From NCBI RefSeq assembly GCF_030413615.1, contig NZ_CP129236.1, positions 2,278,001-2,342,000 of the forward strand: a stretch of 64,000 bases of DNA, given 5' to 3'. The notes beneath the pieces are model-generated. The model ran no database searches and was not told the origin of the DNA. It worked only from the letters and a program-made list of their open reading frames with translations. Both the position numbers and the translations under genes were made by a program. Within the stretch, counting starts at the first letter, position 1; the number at the start of each line of letters is the position of its first letter. Of the stretch, positions 16,944 through 26,488 are shown in pieces. This DNA comes from Planococcus shixiaomingii. Lineage in GTDB: Bacteria; Bacillota; Bacilli; Bacillales_A; Planococcaceae.

Positions 16944-17163
16944 TATATAGTTCGGCTATTTCGTTTTTCTCTTCAACGGACAAGTCGGATTGTTCGATTC
17001 TGTCGAGTGCAAGCTGGAGTTTCTCGGACTTCGATTTTCTGACGCGCGGATGCGTCAGTTCGTCATTCAGTTCGATCCGCATGTACGTTTCGAGTTCTTC
17101 CATGCTGCTGATGTTTTCGACTGCGGCTCGCTGCGGCCACAGCTTTTTGAAAGCTTCGATCAT
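16924..17163 (-). CDS. Unrecognised small protein downstream of CobW (79 aa)
   Basis: I do not recognise this protein. It starts MIEAFKKLWP, is highly charged and predicted helical, with no membrane segment or metal motif. The ATG at 17163 overlaps the CobW stop as ATGA, which gives the start and implies translational coupling with the GTPase. A longer frame reading back into the CobW gene is not credible. Its end, KKIAAH plus stop, forms part of its own terminator. Confidence 0.75.
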   Translation of the reverse strand: MIEAFKKLWPQRAAVENISSMEELETYMRIELNDELTHPRVRKSKSEKLQLALDRIEQSDLSVEEKNEIAELYKKIAAH

Positions 17164-18041
17164 GGCAGCTCCACTCCTTCCAAGCCCTCTCCAATCACCA
17201 CTATTTGAGGCTGCATCTTCATGTATTCCGGAAGCCATTGCACCATGCCATAGGCAAATTGGAAAGCATGCGGGTATTTGTCCCCTTCCAGCGGCACATA
17301 GCCTTTGATGCGGTAAACGGTTTCTGGCAATGCGCGAAGCCACTCCTCAAAGCGCTCTCTTTTGATTTCTTTTTCAAAACGCAAGACGCGGGTATCCAAG
17401 TTCAGTTTCGCCACTGGTGTTTTTACCACATCGCCGGATTTTTTGGCTATAGTTTTTTCCAGCTGCTTGAACGGTACTTTCGAATGGATCGTCTGAATAA
17501 TTTGAGCCGTTGGATTTAACGACTGAATTTCATAAATGGTTTTTGCTTGTTCGCTCTCCGTCAGTAAATCGGTTTTATTGGCCAAAATCAAGTCCGCGTG
17601 GCGGATTTGTTCCAGGAACAACGAACGGATTTGCGGAGACAGTTCGTCTCGGCTGAGCCAGCGTTTGCTGTCTGCAACCGTGATGATACCTTTAAAGTTT
17701 AAGCGTTCTGCAAAAAGCGGCGAAAATATAGCGTCAAGCGCTTCAACTGGGTGGGCGGCGCCCGTAGTTTCAATTAATAGAACATCGAACGTTTCTTCCG
17801 CCAGCAAGGTCTGGATTTGAGCTTCCGACTTTTCAGATCCCGAACAGCAGATGCAGCCGTCAAGAAGCTCTTTTAACGGCACGCCTCCTTCTACTGCGTC
17901 CGAATCAAAGTTCATCTGGCCCAGTTCGTTCATAAAGACGGCTGGTTTTAATCCTTGGTCTTTCACTTGCTGGATCATATGTTTTAATAGCGTCGTTTTG
18001 CCGCTTCCTAAAAAGCCGCTGAACAAATAAACATCAATCAT
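17160..18041 (-). CDS. CobW/COG0523 family G3E GTPase metallochaperone (293 aa)
   Basis: Metal-binding GTPase of the CobW/ZNG1/YciC class, thought to deliver a metal, often zinc, to client enzymes. Walker A GFLGSGKTT at residues 9-17, the family metal motif CICC (C63, C65, C66), and TKTD-like ANKTDLL. A C-terminal CobW domain follows, ending with the typical Trp/Tyr-rich segment. ATG at 18041 is chosen, eight bases after AAAGGATGG; an ATG at 18053 falls within that site. No Zur-box was seen upstream, so metal regulation is not supported by sequence. Confidence 0.9.
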   Translation of the reverse strand: MIDVYLFSGFLGSGKTTLLKHMIQQVKDQGLKPAVFMNELGQMNFDSDAVEGGVPLKELLDGCICCSGSEKSEAQIQTLLAEETFDVLLIETTGAAHPVEALDAIFSPLFAERLNFKGIITVADSKRWLSRDELSPQIRSLFLEQIRHADLILANKTDLLTESEQAKTIYEIQSLNPTAQIIQTIHSKVPFKQLEKTIAKKSGDVVKTPVAKLNLDTRVLRFEKEIKRERFEEWLRALPETVYRIKGYVPLEGDKYPHAFQFAYGMVQWLPEYMKMQPQIVVIGEGLEGVELP

Positions 18042-18074
18042 CGGATCATCCATCCTTTAAGTTTTGTCGTAAGA

Positions 18075-18103
18075 AAAGGCCCGCAAATGCGGGCCTTTTC
18101 GCT
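18075..18103 (-). terminator. Terminator after ctpB
   Basis: AAGGCCCGCA / TGCGGGCCTT with a short loop, then TTTTC. Confidence 0.9.
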
Positions 18104-18132
18104 TTCTTCGCTATAGCTGAATGAAGCTAATG

Positions 18133-19614
18133 TTATTCCGCTTCTTTCAAGATGAACTTTTCTGCTTCATGCAGCATCGGGTCATCTTTTTCAATTTTTT
18201 CACGAAGAGCTGTCATGACTGCATATGTGCTGTCGCCGGTTAAAACGCCATTCACTTTCAGCTTCTCGTCTTCTTGGAAACTTTTCACGGCTTCTTCCAT
18301 TTGCTCTTCAAAAACGCCGTCCACTTTACCTACTTCATAGCCGAGTGCTTTCAGCATTTTTTCAGCCGCTTGCACTTGATCGGAAATTGTGCCGTCTTTT
18401 AGTTCAATGCTAGGATCTAGAGCAGGCAACGAAGCATATTCCGGATAATCCACTTTGATATCAGGCTCTATGCCTTTTTCATGGATCCAGTTGCCATCAG
18501 GAGTGAGCCACTTAGCTGTCGTAAACTTCAGATTCGAGCCATCCTTCATGTCGTTTGCTGTTTGGACAGTCCCTTTTCCGAAAGTTTTTTCTCCGACAAG
18601 TTGAACATTACCGGATTCACTTACTGCACCTGCCAAAATCTCGGATGCTGAAGCGCTGCCGCCGTCAATCAACAGCGTGACCGGAACTTCGACTTTCTCT
18701 CCGCCTGTCGCTTTGTAAACTTCCGGCTCTTGGCCTTTAGCTTGGACTTCGAACAAGGTCTTTCCTTCTTCTATAAATAGGTTGGAAATATCAAGAGCAG
18801 ATTTCAATAATCCGCCCGGATTTTGGCGAACGTCCAGGACCATCGCTTTCATGCCTTGTTTTTCCATATCCTCAATTGCAGCTATCAGCTCATCGTATGT
18901 CTTTTCAGAAAAGCTGGTAATTTGGATATGCGCGACTTTATCGTCGTTCATTTCTGCGTAAACTGTTTCAATCGGAATTTCGTCGCGAACGATTTCTATT
19001 TCAATCGGCTGGGAATTCTCCCCGCGTCGAATAGTCAACGTCACTTTTGTTCCTTTTTCCCCGCGGATCAGCATGACCGCTTCAGAAGAACTGAATCCTT
19101 GTATGCTTTTCCCATCCACTTCAATGATCAAATCATTCGGTAAAATCCCCGCTTTTTCAGCTGGAGAATTTTTGATTGGAGAAACAATGCCCACATAACC
19201 GTTTCGCTCTTGAATCTCCGCTCCGATTCCTTCAAAACTCGAAGAAATGCCTTCTATAAACTGGGCTGCTTCTTTTTCGTTCATATAATCCGAATAAGGA
19301 TCACCAAGAGCTTCAATCATGCCGTTGATAGCGCCATTGACCAATGTTTCGCTTTCGACGTCCTCATAGTATTCGTTTTCAATCTGATCGTATGCGGAAT
19401 AAAGCTTATCAAATTCGCTGCGTTCAGGTGAATTGACTACAACTGCTTTTTCATCGCCAAATGTTAACGCAAAAACCGTCACTCCTGCTGTCAGTAAAAT
19501 CACGGTGAAAACAAGCATGATAAATGAGAAAGTTTTCATCCGGATAAAATGAGAAGGAGTTTCTTCTACTGGTGGTATTTGTCCCTGATTTTCATCAGGA
19601 CGCTTTTCGTCCAT
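18133..19614 (-). CDS. ctpB: S41 family C-terminal processing peptidase, CtpA/CtpB type (493 aa)
   Basis: Membrane-anchored serine protease. A short cytoplasmic N terminus and one membrane helix (about residues 27-50) precede a PDZ domain (GIGAEIQERNGYVGIV to LIRGEKGTKV), the S41 catalytic core with nucleophile in DGGSASASEI and lysine in EKTFGKGTVQ, and a C-terminal peptidoglycan-binding-like domain (LKALGYEVGKVDGVF). ATG at 19614 is taken; an in-frame ATG at 19632 is possible. B. subtilis has two paralogues, CtpA and CtpB; CtpB cleaves a sporulation checkpoint protein. Which one this matches cannot be settled here. Confidence 0.88.
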   Translation of the reverse strand: MDEKRPDENQGQIPPVEETPSHFIRMKTFSFIMLVFTVILLTAGVTVFALTFGDEKAVVVNSPERSEFDKLYSAYDQIENEYYEDVESETLVNGAINGMIEALGDPYSDYMNEKEAAQFIEGISSSFEGIGAEIQERNGYVGIVSPIKNSPAEKAGILPNDLIIEVDGKSIQGFSSSEAVMLIRGEKGTKVTLTIRRGENSQPIEIEIVRDEIPIETVYAEMNDDKVAHIQITSFSEKTYDELIAAIEDMEKQGMKAMVLDVRQNPGGLLKSALDISNLFIEEGKTLFEVQAKGQEPEVYKATGGEKVEVPVTLLIDGGSASASEILAGAVSESGNVQLVGEKTFGKGTVQTANDMKDGSNLKFTTAKWLTPDGNWIHEKGIEPDIKVDYPEYASLPALDPSIELKDGTISDQVQAAEKMLKALGYEVGKVDGVFEEQMEEAVKSFQEDEKLKVNGVLTGDSTYAVMTALREKIEKDDPMLHEAEKFILKEAE

Positions 19615-19680
19615 TATGTTCACCACTTTCATCGTTGCCTATTACTTTATAGTACCACGGGGCTAATAAAACATTAAAAG

Positions 19681-19706
19681 AAAAAGACTGCCTAGACAGT
19701 CTTTAA
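19681..19706 (-). terminator. Terminator after deoD
   Basis: AAAGACTG / CAGTCTTT around a short loop, followed by TTTTCTTTT on the minus strand. Confidence 0.85.
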
Positions 19707-19712
19707 TCTCAA

Positions 19713-20414
19713 TTATTGAATAGCTGCGTCCAAAGCGACTACAATCATGTCGTTGAACGTTGTTTGGCGTTCTTCAGCAGTAGTCACTTCACCCGTCAAC
19801 AAGTGATCGCTGACAGTTAAAATAGACAATGCTTGGCGGCCAAACTTCGCAGCTAACGTGTAAAGAGCAGCTGATTCCATTTCAAGGCCAAGAACACCGT
19901 ACTGAGCCCATTTTTCGTGTTCAGCAAACTCATTGTAGAAGACGTCTTCCGTGAAGACATTTCCGACACGCAAGTTCAAGCCTTTTTCGACTCCAGCATT
20001 ATAAGCTTTTAACAAAAGATCGAAATCTGCTGTTGGCGCATATGCAACACCATTGAAAATAAATTCGTTCATTTTAGAGTTTGTAGAAGCACTTTGTGCA
20101 ATGATGACATCACGGATTTTTACGTCTTTATGGATAGAACCGCAAGTTCCAACGCGGATCAATTTTTGAACGTCATATTCTTGCATCAATTCTGTTACAT
20201 AAATAGAAATCGAAGGAACGCCCATGCCAGTTCCTTGAACTGAAATGCGCTTGCCTTTATATGTACCTGTGTATCCGAACATATTGCGAACTTCGTTATA
20301 GCAAGTTACATCTTCCAAAAACGTTTCTGCGATGTATTTCGCGCGAAGCGGATCTCCTGGCAATAGAATAGTATCGGCGATTTCGCCTTTTTTAGCATTA
20401 ATATGAACACTCAT
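19713..20414 (-). CDS. deoD: Purine nucleoside phosphorylase DeoD type (233 aa)
   Basis: Hexameric purine nucleoside phosphorylase of the NP-I family, cleaving (deoxy)nucleosides with phosphate in purine salvage. Length and motifs fit: [11 protein letters not shown] near the N terminus, [19 protein letters not shown] and the late [11 protein letters not shown]. The ATG at 20414 follows GTGAGG. It lies downstream of a YozE gene; both precede ctpB, partly matching B. subtilis order. Confidence 0.96.
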   Translation of the reverse strand: MSVHINAKKGEIADTILLPGDPLRAKYIAETFLEDVTCYNEVRNMFGYTGTYKGKRISVQGTGMGVPSISIYVTELMQEYDVQKLIRVGTCGSIHKDVKIRDVIIAQSASTNSKMNEFIFNGVAYAPTADFDLLLKAYNAGVEKGLNLRVGNVFTEDVFYNEFAEHEKWAQYGVLGLEMESAALYTLAAKFGRQALSILTVSDHLLTGEVTTAEERQTTFNDMIVVALDAAIQ

Positions 20415-20485
20415 TTATAAAACCTCACTTTATTATAGTCGGTTATAATCATACTGTTTTTTCACTCTTAGTGCAACGACTAGCC

Positions 20486-20701
20486 TCAATGGCTGCAATA
20501 ATCATCCCACATTTGATCAAAAATTGACGCTTTCATGACGGGATGTGCTCTTTCTTCGATATATCGTGAAATTTTCTCAAAATCTTTTGATGCTTTTGGA
20601 AAACTCGGATCCAAGAACATGGCATCCGCAAAACGAGAAAAATCATCCGGGTTCATCTTGCCGCGGTAGTTCAAGGCAAAATGGTAAAATGAACGGTCCA
20701 T
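20486..20701 (-). CDS. YozE family (UPF0346) small protein (71 aa)
   Basis: Small helical protein of the YozE/UPF0346 family, with the typical FYHFALNYRGK start and the HPVMKASIFDQMW segment. Function is unknown; the known fold resembles SAM-like helical bundles. ATG at 20701 is preceded by AAAGGAG. It is separated from msrB by a terminator, so it starts a YozE-deoD unit. Confidence 0.88.
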   Translation of the reverse strand: MDRSFYHFALNYRGKMNPDDFSRFADAMFLDPSFPKASKDFEKISRYIEERAHPVMKASIFDQMWDDYCSH

Positions 20702-20725
20702 AGCAAACTCCTTTCTAATTGGCGA

Positions 20726-20757
20726 ATAAAAAACCCGGACCGCAGTCCAGGCTTTTG
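20726..20757 (-). terminator. Terminator after msrBA
   Basis: CCTGGAC / GTCCGGG (one G-T pair) with loop TGCG, then TTTTTT on the minus strand. Confidence 0.85.
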
Positions 20758-21183
20758 TTATTCAAACAACTGTTTGTATTCTGACAAGCCTTCTGCATCC
20801 AATTGGTCTTTCGGTATGAACCGAAGAGCCGCTGAATTGATGCAATAGCGCAAGCCGCCAAGCGATGATGGACCATCCGGGAACAAATGCCCGAGATGCG
20901 AATCCGCAGTCGCTGAACGCACTTCTGTCCGTCTCATGCCATGGCTCGTATCAAAGTTTTCTTTAACTTCCGTGCTTTCGAGAGGTTTCGCAAAACTTGG
21001 CCAGCCACAATGCGAATCAAATTTATCTTTGGAACTGAACAACGGCTTCCCGGAAACAATATCCACGTAAATGCCATCTTCAAAATGCTGGTCATACTCA
21101 TTGCGGAAAGGCGGTTCTGTACCATTTTCCTGAGTGACGTGATATTGCATCGGCGTCAATTTCTCTTTCAACTCGTCTTTCAT
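20758..21183 (-). CDS. msrB: Peptide-methionine (R)-S-oxide reductase (141 aa)
   Basis: Repairs the R form of oxidised methionine in proteins. Shows [11 protein letters not shown], the [10 protein letters not shown] segment and the catalytic cysteine in RYCINSAAL. The paired CxxC zinc motifs of some MsrB proteins are absent, as in the non-zinc class. ATG at 21183 is preferred (GGGGTGG six bases upstream); an ATG at 21189 would overlap the msrA stop. Immediately after msrA, so both enantiomers are handled by one operon. Confidence 0.95.
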   Translation of the reverse strand: MKDELKEKLTPMQYHVTQENGTEPPFRNEYDQHFEDGIYVDIVSGKPLFSSKDKFDSHCGWPSFAKPLESTEVKENFDTSHGMRRTEVRSATADSHLGHLFPDGPSSLGGLRYCINSAALRFIPKDQLDAEGLSEYKQLFE

Positions 21184-21185
21184 TG

Positions 21186-21710
21186 TCATCCACCCCAATT
21201 TTTTTCAATAAATCCGGCTCTGCCTGAACCGACAGAATAGCGATTATAATGTGCCGGGTTTTTCTTATAGTAATCCTGATGGTATTCTTCTGCCAAATAA
21301 AAAGGCTTGGCTTCCAAAACGGGCGTCGCTACTGGTTTCGCGAACTTTCCGGAATTGTTTAATTCCTGCTTGGACTTTTCAGCAGCTAAGCGCTGTTCTT
21401 CGGAATGATAGAAAATCGCCGTTTTATAGGAAGCGCCGCGATCAAAAAATTGCCCGCCGTCATCAGTCGGATCTATTTGTGTCCAAAATACATCAAGCAA
21501 CTTTTCATACGGAAAAATGTCTGGTTGGAACGTGATTTGGACCGCTTCTACATGACCTGTTGCGTTCGTACATACTTGTTCGTATGTCGGATTCGGCAAT
21601 TCGCCTCCCGTATAGCCGCTGACCACTTCTTCAATTCCCGGAAGTGTATCAAACGGTTTCACCATGCACCAGAAACATCCTCCAGCAAATGTAGCTTTTT
21701 CTGTTTTCAT
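21186..21710 (-). CDS. msrA: Peptide-methionine (S)-S-oxide reductase (174 aa)
   Basis: Repairs the S form of methionine sulfoxide. The catalytic motif GGCFWC (C12) is at the N terminus, followed by [16 protein letters not shown] and [17 protein letters not shown] at 21710 has a GGGAGCG site. Encoded between ypmS and msrB with 2-16 bp gaps in a YpmR-YpmS-MsrA-MsrB run that parallels B. subtilis. Confidence 0.96.
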   Translation of the reverse strand: MKTEKATFAGGCFWCMVKPFDTLPGIEEVVSGYTGGELPNPTYEQVCTNATGHVEAVQITFQPDIFPYEKLLDVFWTQIDPTDDGGQFFDRGASYKTAIFYHSEEQRLAAEKSKQELNNSGKFAKPVATPVLEAKPFYLAEEYHQDYYKKNPAHYNRYSVGSGRAGFIEKNWGG

Positions 21711-21726
21711 GCTCTCGCTCCCATCT

Positions 21727-22302
21727 TTATGGTTGGATAGTTACTTGAAGCCGTATATCATCTTTTTCCAAATCAAAAGAAGTTGCGCGAACCGAAATGC
21801 CGTTCTCCAACGGAATATCTGTCAGTTTTAGCAACACTTCTTCTCGAGCGGGATTCACTTCCATAAAATCCGGAAGAGCCACTGAATCTCTTAACAACTT
21901 TAACGCAGACTCAGGGGGAATATCCAACATTCCGATTTCTACTGACTGTTGTTTGAGCAACAAATTGCCATCTTCTTGAACAAACGGGTCAAATTTCAAT
22001 AAAATCGGCAAACCTTGAGAAAATACCACCAATTCGGTAGAAAGATTCACTTCTTCATCTACTGTCAACGTTAACGGTATGGGGGAATTAGCCATTTCTT
22101 TTTGGATATACTTATTGGCGATTCCTTCAAAATCCGCTTTTGTCGTACGGACCATCAACGAATTCCCTTCAATCTGATCTCTTTTGACGGCTTCATAGGC
22201 ACTATAATCTTCTGCTGGAGTGGTTATTAAAAAAAAGAATCCAATCACGGCTGCTATATTAAATGCCAACAAGCCCAAAAAAGCCAGTCGCCATTTTTTC
22301 AT
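21727..22302 (-). CDS. YpmS family membrane-anchored protein (191 aa)
   Basis: Family of unknown function. One N-terminal membrane helix (about residues 7-28) and an extracytoplasmic domain rich in beta-strand patterns, with LTLTVDEEVNL in the middle. ATG at 22302 follows AAGGAGTGG. Encoded directly after the SGNH lipoprotein, as YpmR-YpmS in B. subtilis, so the two may act together at the cell surface; that is inference from neighbourhood. Confidence 0.82.
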   Translation of the reverse strand: MKKWRLAFLGLLAFNIAAVIGFFFLITTPAEDYSAYEAVKRDQIEGNSLMVRTTKADFEGIANKYIQKEMANSPIPLTLTVDEEVNLSTELVVFSQGLPILLKFDPFVQEDGNLLLKQQSVEIGMLDIPPESALKLLRDSVALPDFMEVNPAREEVLLKLTDIPLENGISVRATSFDLEKDDIRLQVTIQP

Positions 22303-22315
22303 GTGCCCCACTCCT

Positions 22316-23113
22316 TTACTCTTGGTAACTTAAACCGCATTCTTCCATCCGATCAAGAATTCGCTCGGTCATTAAGTCATAGCCTTTGCTGTTCGGATGA
22401 AAAAAATCAGTGTGATAGACCAAATTATCATTTCCGATAAACAAATCATTTACCGGAACAAAACAAGCCTGCGTGTCTGCCTCGGCCACTTCTTGCATCG
22501 AGCCGTTGTAAGCAGCAACGATTTCTTCAAACTCCGGGACATCTTGGGTAATTAACGAAAATGGATTGTAAATGCCCATTACGATGACTGGTACATTCGG
22601 ATTGATGGCCCGGATAGAAGAAAAAATCGTTTGAAAGCGATTTTCAAACAACACAAGCTCGTCTGCAAATGCCTCAACATTCAACGAAAACAAGTCGCGC
22701 TTGACGATCCGCATAATATCATTTCCGCCAATCGTCATAACGACATAGTCAGCCTCCGCTACAGGGCCGGTCAATTGACCTTGCCGAAACATTGCAAGCA
22801 GCTGATCGCTTCGCCGCCCCCGTTTGGCTGTGTTTTCCACTGCCGTTCCGTATACGCCTGGCCATTCCCGCATTTCGAAAGCAAGTCTGCCCACATACCC
22901 CACCTGGTACAGTTCATCTCCTATACCTTCCGACAAGGAATCGCCAAGAGCCGTAATCAGCAGTGCTTGAGGGATAAAATTCGGGGGAACCGTGTAATTT
23001 TCAAAAGCAGTCGGAACTCTTGGTTCCGCTTCTACATCGCTAAAATTAAAAGGTGAATTGCATCCCGCTACAAAAACCATGACTGTTGCTACTATTAACA
23101 GGATGCGTTTCAA
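22316..23113 (-). CDS. SGNH/GDSL hydrolase lipoprotein, YpmR type (265 aa)
   Basis: Secreted lipoprotein esterase. From the chosen TTG start at 23113 (AAAAGGAGAGAG upstream), the N terminus is MKRILLIV, a hydrophobic stretch, and lipobox VAGC. Block I has ALGDSLSEGIGD, followed by IGGNDIM and the catalytic pair in DFFHPNSKGY. The longer frame from 23224 would add a non-signal N terminus and is rejected. Substrate unknown; families of this kind deacylate lipids, wall polymers or peptidoglycan. Confidence 0.88.
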   Translation of the reverse strand: MKRILLIVATVMVFVAGCNSPFNFSDVEAEPRVPTAFENYTVPPNFIPQALLITALGDSLSEGIGDELYQVGYVGRLAFEMREWPGVYGTAVENTAKRGRRSDQLLAMFRQGQLTGPVAEADYVVMTIGGNDIMRIVKRDLFSLNVEAFADELVLFENRFQTIFSSIRAINPNVPVIVMGIYNPFSLITQDVPEFEEIVAAYNGSMQEVAEADTQACFVPVNDLFIGNDNLVYHTDFFHPNSKGYDLMTERILDRMEECGLSYQE

Positions 23114-23150
23114 GTTACTCTCTCCTTTTGGCATACTAACGACTTTTCTC

Positions 23151-23990
23151 TCAGTCTGTATAATACATAAACCCGATTGCACCATTTCCGGTATGTGTTG
23201 AAATGATTGGGGTTGTGAAATCAAATTTTATATTCGAATAGCCCGCTTCACTAAGCTGTTGGCGAAGAGGCTCAGCCATTGCCAGTCCCCCGGCATGTGC
23301 AATACCGATGCCTTTAACGATTTTGCCTGCTGTTTTTTCTTTAAACTCGTTCATCAAATATTGTACTGCCTGCTTATGGCTTCTCGCTTTTGCGACCGGG
23401 GTGTATTCCCCGCCGTCTAGAGACGCGATCGGTTTGATTTTCAAAAACGACCCAAGCATCGCTCGGCCTTTGCCGATTCGTCCGCCTTTAACCAAATTAT
23501 CGAGCGTGTCCACAACCACGAATAGTTTCGTGTTTTTCCGAATTTCCTCGACCCGCGAGACAATTTCTTTCACTGACTTTCCGGCCGCGGCCATCTCGGC
23601 CGCTTCAATCACCTGGAAGCCGAGCGCATGGGTGATGTACCGGGAATCGATGACGGTAACATCCGAATCCGTAAGATCTGCAGCTGTACGCGCCGATTCG
23701 ACAGTTCCACTCATGCCGCCAGTCATGTGGATTGAGATTACTTGATCGCCGTTTTGCCCTAATTTATCGTATAATTCTTTGAAAACTCCGGGAGCCGGCT
23801 GTGAGCTTTTCGGCAATTCCGAAGATTTCTCCATCAGTTCCAAAAAAGATTCCGGTTCTAAATCAACACGGTCCAAATATGTCTTGCCTTCTATTTGTAT
23901 GGTCAACGGCACAACATGCAAATTGTATTTGCTTATGACGTCCTCTTTTAAATCTGCTGTTGAGTCTGTCACGATATGAATACTTGGCAT
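23151..23990 (-). CDS. DegV family fatty-acid-binding protein (279 aa)
   Basis: DegV/FakB family, which binds fatty acids; FakB proteins present them to the kinase FakA. The N terminus has IVTDSTADL, with SSQPAPGVF and HMTGGMSGTVESAR typical of the fatty-acid phosphate site. No kinase lies nearby. ATG at 23990 has a GGAAG site. Alone or leading the ypmR-ypmS-msrAB run 37 bp downstream. Confidence 0.92.
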   Translation of the reverse strand: MPSIHIVTDSTADLKEDVISKYNLHVVPLTIQIEGKTYLDRVDLEPESFLELMEKSSELPKSSQPAPGVFKELYDKLGQNGDQVISIHMTGGMSGTVESARTAADLTDSDVTVIDSRYITHALGFQVIEAAEMAAAGKSVKEIVSRVEEIRKNTKLFVVVDTLDNLVKGGRIGKGRAMLGSFLKIKPIASLDGGEYTPVAKARSHKQAVQYLMNEFKEKTAGKIVKGIGIAHAGGLAMAEPLRQQLSEAGYSNIKFDFTTPIISTHTGNGAIGFMYYTD

Positions 23991-24108
23991 GGAGTCACTT
24001 CCTTTTCCCTATAATCTTATTGTAGAAATTTTTCTTATAAGCCGCAATTATTAAGTGTTTACCCTACAGCTTTCTTGAAAAACTACCTTATCCAGGCGGT
24101 TCTTTTTT

Positions 24109-24603
24109 TTAATCAGTTTTTTGTTTATTGCTTCGTTCAAAAATCAGATATGAAAAAGGCACCCCGTTCGAGAACAATTCTTCAGATTGGGATACTAACT
24201 GCCATTCAGAGCCGTATTCCGGGAAGAACGTATCGCCTTCAAAATCCGCTTTAATCAGCGTAATATAAAGCCGGTCAGCTCGCGGCAAAATAGAGCGGAA
24301 CACTTCTTCTCCGCCAATCACCATTACTTCTTCGTGAACTTCTTCGGCTAAACGAATAGCTTGGTCCAGTGTATGAACTACATCTGCGCCATCTACTTTG
24401 TATTCATTGTTACGAGTAACGATAATGTTGCGTCTCTTAGGCAATGGGCGCCCAATCGATTCATAGGTGTTCCTTCCCATGACAATTCCTTTGCCGACCG
24501 TATGTTTTTTAAAATAGGCCAAATCTTCGGGAATGTGCCACGGCAATTGATTGTCTTTTCCGATAACCCTGTTTGGATCATGTGCGACCATTAATGAAAT
24601 CAT
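24109..24603 (-). CDS. dfrA: Dihydrofolate reductase (164 aa)
   Basis: Reduces dihydrofolate to tetrahydrofolate, regenerating cofactor consumed by ThyA encoded 12 bp upstream. Shows NRVIGKDNQLPWHIPEDL with the substrate-binding aspartate replaced normally by Glu/Asp in PEDL, GRNTYESIGRPLP, and IGGEEVF. ATG at 24603 follows AAGGAGG. Target of trimethoprim. Confidence 0.97.
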   Translation of the reverse strand: MISLMVAHDPNRVIGKDNQLPWHIPEDLAYFKKHTVGKGIVMGRNTYESIGRPLPKRRNIIVTRNNEYKVDGADVVHTLDQAIRLAEEVHEEVMVIGGEEVFRSILPRADRLYITLIKADFEGDTFFPEYGSEWQLVSQSEELFSNGVPFSYLIFERSNKQKTD

Positions 24604-24615
24604 ATAGCTGCCTCC

Positions 24616-25560
24616 TTAAACTGCGACGGGTGCTGAGATTCTTGGATGAGGATCGTAGCCCTCTATCGTTATGTCCGACAAGACTAAATCAAAAATCGAG
24701 TGCACTTCTTCGTTAATTTTTATTGTTGGCAATTTCTTTGGCTCACGCGCCAATTGCTCGTTCACCTGATCCAAATGATTCGTATATAAATGCGTATCTC
24801 CAGTAGTATGGATGAAATCGCCTACTCCTAAACCGCATTCCCTAGCAACTAAATGCGTCAGTAATGCATAAGAGGCGATATTAAAAGGAACGCCTAAAAA
24901 GACATCTGCGCTTCTTTGGTAAAGCTGGCACGATAATTTGCCGTCCGCTACATAAAATTGGAACATAATATGGCAAGGCGGCAAGGCCATGTCGTCGATA
25001 AATTCCGGATTCCATGCCGTCACCAAATGGCGTCTTGAATCGGGATTACTCTTGATGGATTCAATAACATTTCGGAGCTGATCGATCGTGCCGCCTGTTG
25101 TTGTTGCCCAAGACCGCCATTGTTTGCCGTAGACCGGCCCTAAATCCCCGTATTTTTCTGCAAAGTTGTCGTCTGACAGAATCTTCTCCTGGAAAATCGT
25201 CATCTGTTCTTTATACAGCAGGGCAAATTCCGGGTCTTTTTGAGCTCTTCGCCCAAAATCCGCCATATCTGGCCCTGTATATTCATCGCTTTCGATCCAT
25301 TGCGCAAAAGCCCATTCGTCCCATATGTGGTTGTTTTCTGCAATCAGCGTTTTGACATTGGTATCGCCTTTAATAAACCACAACAGTTCTGAGACGATCA
25401 ATCGGAATGCCGTTTTTTTTGTCGTCATCAACGGAAAACCGTCGTTCAGGTCATAGCGCATCTGATAGCCGAAAACACTGAGAGTCCCAGTGCCAGTCCG
25501 GTCTTCTTTTTTTGTGCCGTTATGTAATATGTGCTCGCAAAGATCTAAATATTGTTTCAT
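24616..25560 (-). CDS. thyA: Thymidylate synthase (314 aa)
   Basis: Makes dTMP from dUMP with methylene-tetrahydrofolate. At 314 residues it is of the Lactobacillus casei/staphylococcal length class, carrying about 50 extra residues (roughly 80-135) compared with the 264-residue E. coli enzyme. The catalytic cysteine is in PPCHIMFQF, followed by [21 protein letters not shown] at 25560 is chosen (GGAGG nine bases away); a TTG at 25566 is too close to that site. Operon with dfrA. Confidence 0.97.
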   Translation of the reverse strand: MKQYLDLCEHILHNGTKKEDRTGTGTLSVFGYQMRYDLNDGFPLMTTKKTAFRLIVSELLWFIKGDTNVKTLIAENNHIWDEWAFAQWIESDEYTGPDMADFGRRAQKDPEFALLYKEQMTIFQEKILSDDNFAEKYGDLGPVYGKQWRSWATTTGGTIDQLRNVIESIKSNPDSRRHLVTAWNPEFIDDMALPPCHIMFQFYVADGKLSCQLYQRSADVFLGVPFNIASYALLTHLVARECGLGVGDFIHTTGDTHLYTNHLDQVNEQLAREPKKLPTIKINEEVHSIFDLVLSDITIEGYDPHPRISAPVAV

Positions 25561-25607
25561 CTTCAATCGCCTCCGTTATCCTATTAATAATAACAAAAAA
25601 ACAACTA

Positions 25608-25636
25608 AAAAAACCGTTACAACTGTAACGGTTTTA
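25608..25636 (-). terminator. Terminator overlapping the ypjP stop
   Basis: AAAACCGTTACA / TGTAACGGTTTT, T run beyond; the TAA of ypjP is at its edge. Confidence 0.9.
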
Positions 25637-26227
25637 GGAAAGCCACTTTGGCGGTGTGTCTTTTGACCAATAAATGTCGCCAAGGGCATAATGTTTTTGG
25701 TAATTGTCTTCCGCTAAGTGGTAGTGAAAATTAAAGAAATAGCCTTCTTGCGGTTTTTTTTCTGTTCTTACATGAAAGCGAATCTCATCTTTTTTAGTAT
25801 CTCTGTTGTAGATATGAAATATTTTTTCAGCATAATCACCAGCTGGTCTTTCACTGATGGCCAACCGGTTTAATTGCTCTGCACCGAGATTGCCTAAATG
25901 CATGTCAATCGCTTGTTGAATATTCGGCAAAATCACTGCCTGAAATTGATCTTGGATGACCGGCCCGATTCTGGAGCCGAATTTCACATAAGCTTGTTCT
26001 TCAGAAGTTTGATAAAAGGTATCGAGTACAGTCTTTCCGGTATCATAATATTCACTTAAATCAACCCATTCGTACGTATAATCCTTATTCTGACTTTCCG
26101 TCGCATGTGATTTTGGAGAGCCTTTTTCATCAAGTAAAGTTTCCCACAATGTATGGTTCGGGGAAATAACGCCTAATGTTAAAACGGCTACCGCAATCAT
26201 CAACGATTTTTGCCACCAATTTTTCAT
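25634..26227 (-). CDS. YpjP-like secreted or membrane-anchored protein (197 aa)
   Basis: Resembles B. subtilis YpjP, also encoded beside thyB-dfrA; function unknown. An N-terminal signal or anchor segment covers residues 1-23, then a soluble domain ends with Trp-rich DIYWSKDTPPKWLS. ATG at 26227 is preceded by GAGGGTG. Upstream in-frame starts at 26233 and 26242 are less well placed. Confidence 0.75.
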   Translation of the reverse strand: MKNWWQKSLMIAVAVLTLGVISPNHTLWETLLDEKGSPKSHATESQNKDYTYEWVDLSEYYDTGKTVLDTFYQTSEEQAYVKFGSRIGPVIQDQFQAVILPNIQQAIDMHLGNLGAEQLNRLAISERPAGDYAEKIFHIYNRDTKKDEIRFHVRTEKKPQEGYFFNFHYHLAEDNYQKHYALGDIYWSKDTPPKWLS

Positions 26228-26374
26228 CAACATCACCCTCAATTATGAACAATTTCTTACTTTCCATTGCTATTTCAGACGAATTTTATCGGTAAAGGTT
26301 TCATCTTCTTGTATTTCATTGTACAATAAAGTTATTCATTTAGCTCTGTTTTTTCGGAAAAGGAGGAATTTTTC

Positions 26375-26452
26375 TTGGATGTTTCATTATTAGCTGGGCT
26401 TGGTCTTCTAGGCATGCTTGCGTATTTAGTTTCACTGCATTATACAGATTGA
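26375..26452 (+). CDS. 25-residue hydrophobic micro-protein
   Basis: TTG at 26375, eight bases after a perfect AAAGGAGG, opens a 25-codon frame ending at TGA 26450-26452. The product is mostly one hydrophobic helix (LLAGLGLLGMLAYLVSL), so a small membrane protein is likely. A bidirectional terminator follows at 26489. Divergent from ypjP. Confidence 0.55.
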   Translation: MDVSLLAGLGLLGMLAYLVSLHYTD

Positions 26453-26488
26453 TTTATTAAATAATAGCACTTTATTATGAGTAATTTA

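Noticed and set aside
18042..18132. Zur-box upstream of the CobW gene
   Set aside because: No sequence resembling the Zur palindrome was found; only the ctpB terminator is there.
24004..24108. Terminator between dfrA and degV
   Set aside because: Only a weak stem with a mismatch near a short T run; transcription might continue, so not listed.
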